DNA from: Flammeovirgaceae bacterium
Lineage (GTDB): Bacteria > Bacteroidota > Bacteroidia > Cytophagales > Cyclobacteriaceae
NCBI GenBank assembly: GCA_027487845.1
Contig: JAIYCV010000042.1
Location: forward strand, 518,210 to 582,209
Length of the DNA: 64,000 nt
Reading direction: 5' to 3'
The notes under the pieces were generated by a model. The model saw nothing but the letters and a program-made list of their open reading frames with translations. It was not told the origin of the DNA and ran no database searches. Positions 63,107-64,000 of this stretch are shown in pieces (position 1 is the stretch's first letter; each line of letters begins with the position of its first letter). A program made the position numbers and the translations under genes.

Positions 63107-63864
63107 TGAAGATTGCAATTATAGAAGATGAGAAGCCTACCGCCAGAGATTTGGCCAAAACCATTACAGCTATTGAGCCCGATGCGGAGATTGTAAAGCT
63201 GCTCCATTCCGTAGAGGAAGCGATTGAATATCTTTCATCGAATTATGTTGACCTCATTTTTTCTGATATACAATTAGGCGATGGATTGAGCTTTAAGATT
63301 TTTGAAGAAGTAGAAAACCACGCGCCCATTATTTTTTGCACGGCCTTTAATGAATATGCACTGGAGGCCTTTAAAAGTGCAGGCATCGATTATCTTTTAA
63401 AACCGTTCAGCAAAGCCACCGTGGCCAAAGCGCTCGAAAAATACCAGAAACTAAAATCTGCTTTCGCCAAGCCACAGCACGACTTTTCACATTTGCTAAA
63501 AGAAATAGAACGGAGCATTACCAAAAAAGGAAGCTCTATTGTTATTCGCCAAGGCGATAAAATCATTCCGCTAGATAGCGCCAACGTAGCGTTTTTCTTT
63601 GTCGAAAACGAGAACATTTACGCCTACACCTTTGACCAAAAAAAGCTGCTCGTCAATGAAAAAATGGAGCAACTGGAGGCTTCTTTTTCACCTATTTTCT
63701 TTCGTGCTAATCGTCAGTTTCTTATTAATCGCAAGGCGGTGAAAGATGCGGCACAATCTTTCAACAGAAAAATCGTGGTGAATCTACAACTCCCGTTTAA
63801 AGAACCCATCGAGATAGGGAAGTTGAAAACGACTGAATTTATGGAGTGGTTGGCTGAATATTAA
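63106..63864 (+). CDS. LytTR family response regulator
   Basis: The 252-residue protein has a receiver domain (phosphoacceptor Asp54 in LIFSDIQLGDG, acidic pair near Glu7-Asp8, Lys in YLLKPFSK) and a C-terminal LytTR DNA-binding domain (SIVIRQGDKIIPLDSANVAFFFVENENIYAYT, ending RANRQFLINRKAV). The ATG at 63106 is preferred over the GTG just upstream. It binds direct repeats of about 9-10 bp in promoters. Its targets are not visible, but the adjacent efflux operon is a natural candidate. Confidence 0.93.
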   Translation: MKIAIIEDEKPTARDLAKTITAIEPDAEIVKLLHSVEEAIEYLSSNYVDLIFSDIQLGDGLSFKIFEEVENHAPIIFCTAFNEYALEAFKSAGIDYLLKPFSKATVAKALEKYQKLKSAFAKPQHDFSHLLKEIERSITKKGSSIVIRQGDKIIPLDSANVAFFFVENENIYAYTFDQKKLLVNEKMEQLEASFSPIFFRANRQFLINRKAVKDAAQSFNRKIVVNLQLPFKEPIEIGKLKTTEFMEWLAEY

Positions 63865-64000
63865 CGATGAGTGTGAGTTGATGGTAATGTACTGAAAAAT
63901 AGTTGGTGACTTTGATGCGATAATTTGTTAAAATTAGCGCGTCAGCCTGAAGAGGAATCAAGCTCTGCTGGAGAGCAACTTGTCAGCAATAAGGTTGATG

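Noticed and set aside
63865..64000. Possible gene at the right end of the window
   Set aside because: No open frame with gene-like features is visible in these 136 bp; only a short GCTCT/AGAGC repeat is seen.

Overview
This window looks like chromosomal DNA of a gliding Bacteroidota bacterium, most likely of the order Cytophagales. The signs are a GldJ gliding lipoprotein, a DUF4175 coiled-coil membrane protein, DUF3857 and DUF2911 proteins, a membrane-anchored AraC regulator, LytS/LytTR regulation, malate:quinone oxidoreductase, few Shine-Dalgarno sequences, and promoter-like elements of the TAnnTTTG type. I see no rRNA, tRNA, CRISPR array, insertion sequence or integrase.

Layout. 0-11 kb holds accessory and housekeeping genes: a truncated S41 protease, a class C beta-lactamase-like hydrolase, an SRPBCC protein with two membrane proteins, a Crp/Fnr regulator, two DUF1801-type proteins, a DUF2971 protein, a bacitracin-type ABC exporter and a MacB/FtsX-type permease. 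11-15 kb holds mqo, a DDAH-like amidinohydrolase and an AdiC-like amino acid permease. 15.17-20.33 kb is a tight six-gene operon on the minus strand: MazG-like pyrophosphohydrolase, tandem-TIR protein, SLOG protein, HMUDK/aGPT-pyrophosphorylase-like base-hypermodification protein, ThsB-type TIR protein and Nmad2 protein. It looks like a conflict or defence system that joins nucleotide/base modification to NAD-type TIR/SLOG signalling, and it is the most interesting part of the window.

20.5-36 kb holds regulators, a Fic protein, an acyltransferase, YceI, a Rieske protein, an M20 amidohydrolase, a HAD-phosphoribosyltransferase pair, a SemiSWEET and a DUF3857 protein. 34-48 kb is mostly minus strand: a HAMP/GAF sensor, a TPR protein, an Ig-like lipoprotein, a methyltransferase, mnmG, ybeY, an RsbW-like kinase and DUF4175. 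Two parS-like centromere sites lie between ybeY and mnmG, which suggests the replication origin is not far away. The two or three genes left of these sites have an unusual coding-strand C-over-G skew.

47-54 kb holds an AhpD-like protein, comF, gldJ and mfd. 54-62 kb holds a thioredoxin-like lipoprotein, a THUMP-like methyltransferase and a CzcABC-type heavy-metal efflux operon. A divergent LytS/LytTR two-component pair follows at 62.1-63.9 kb and may control the efflux operon.
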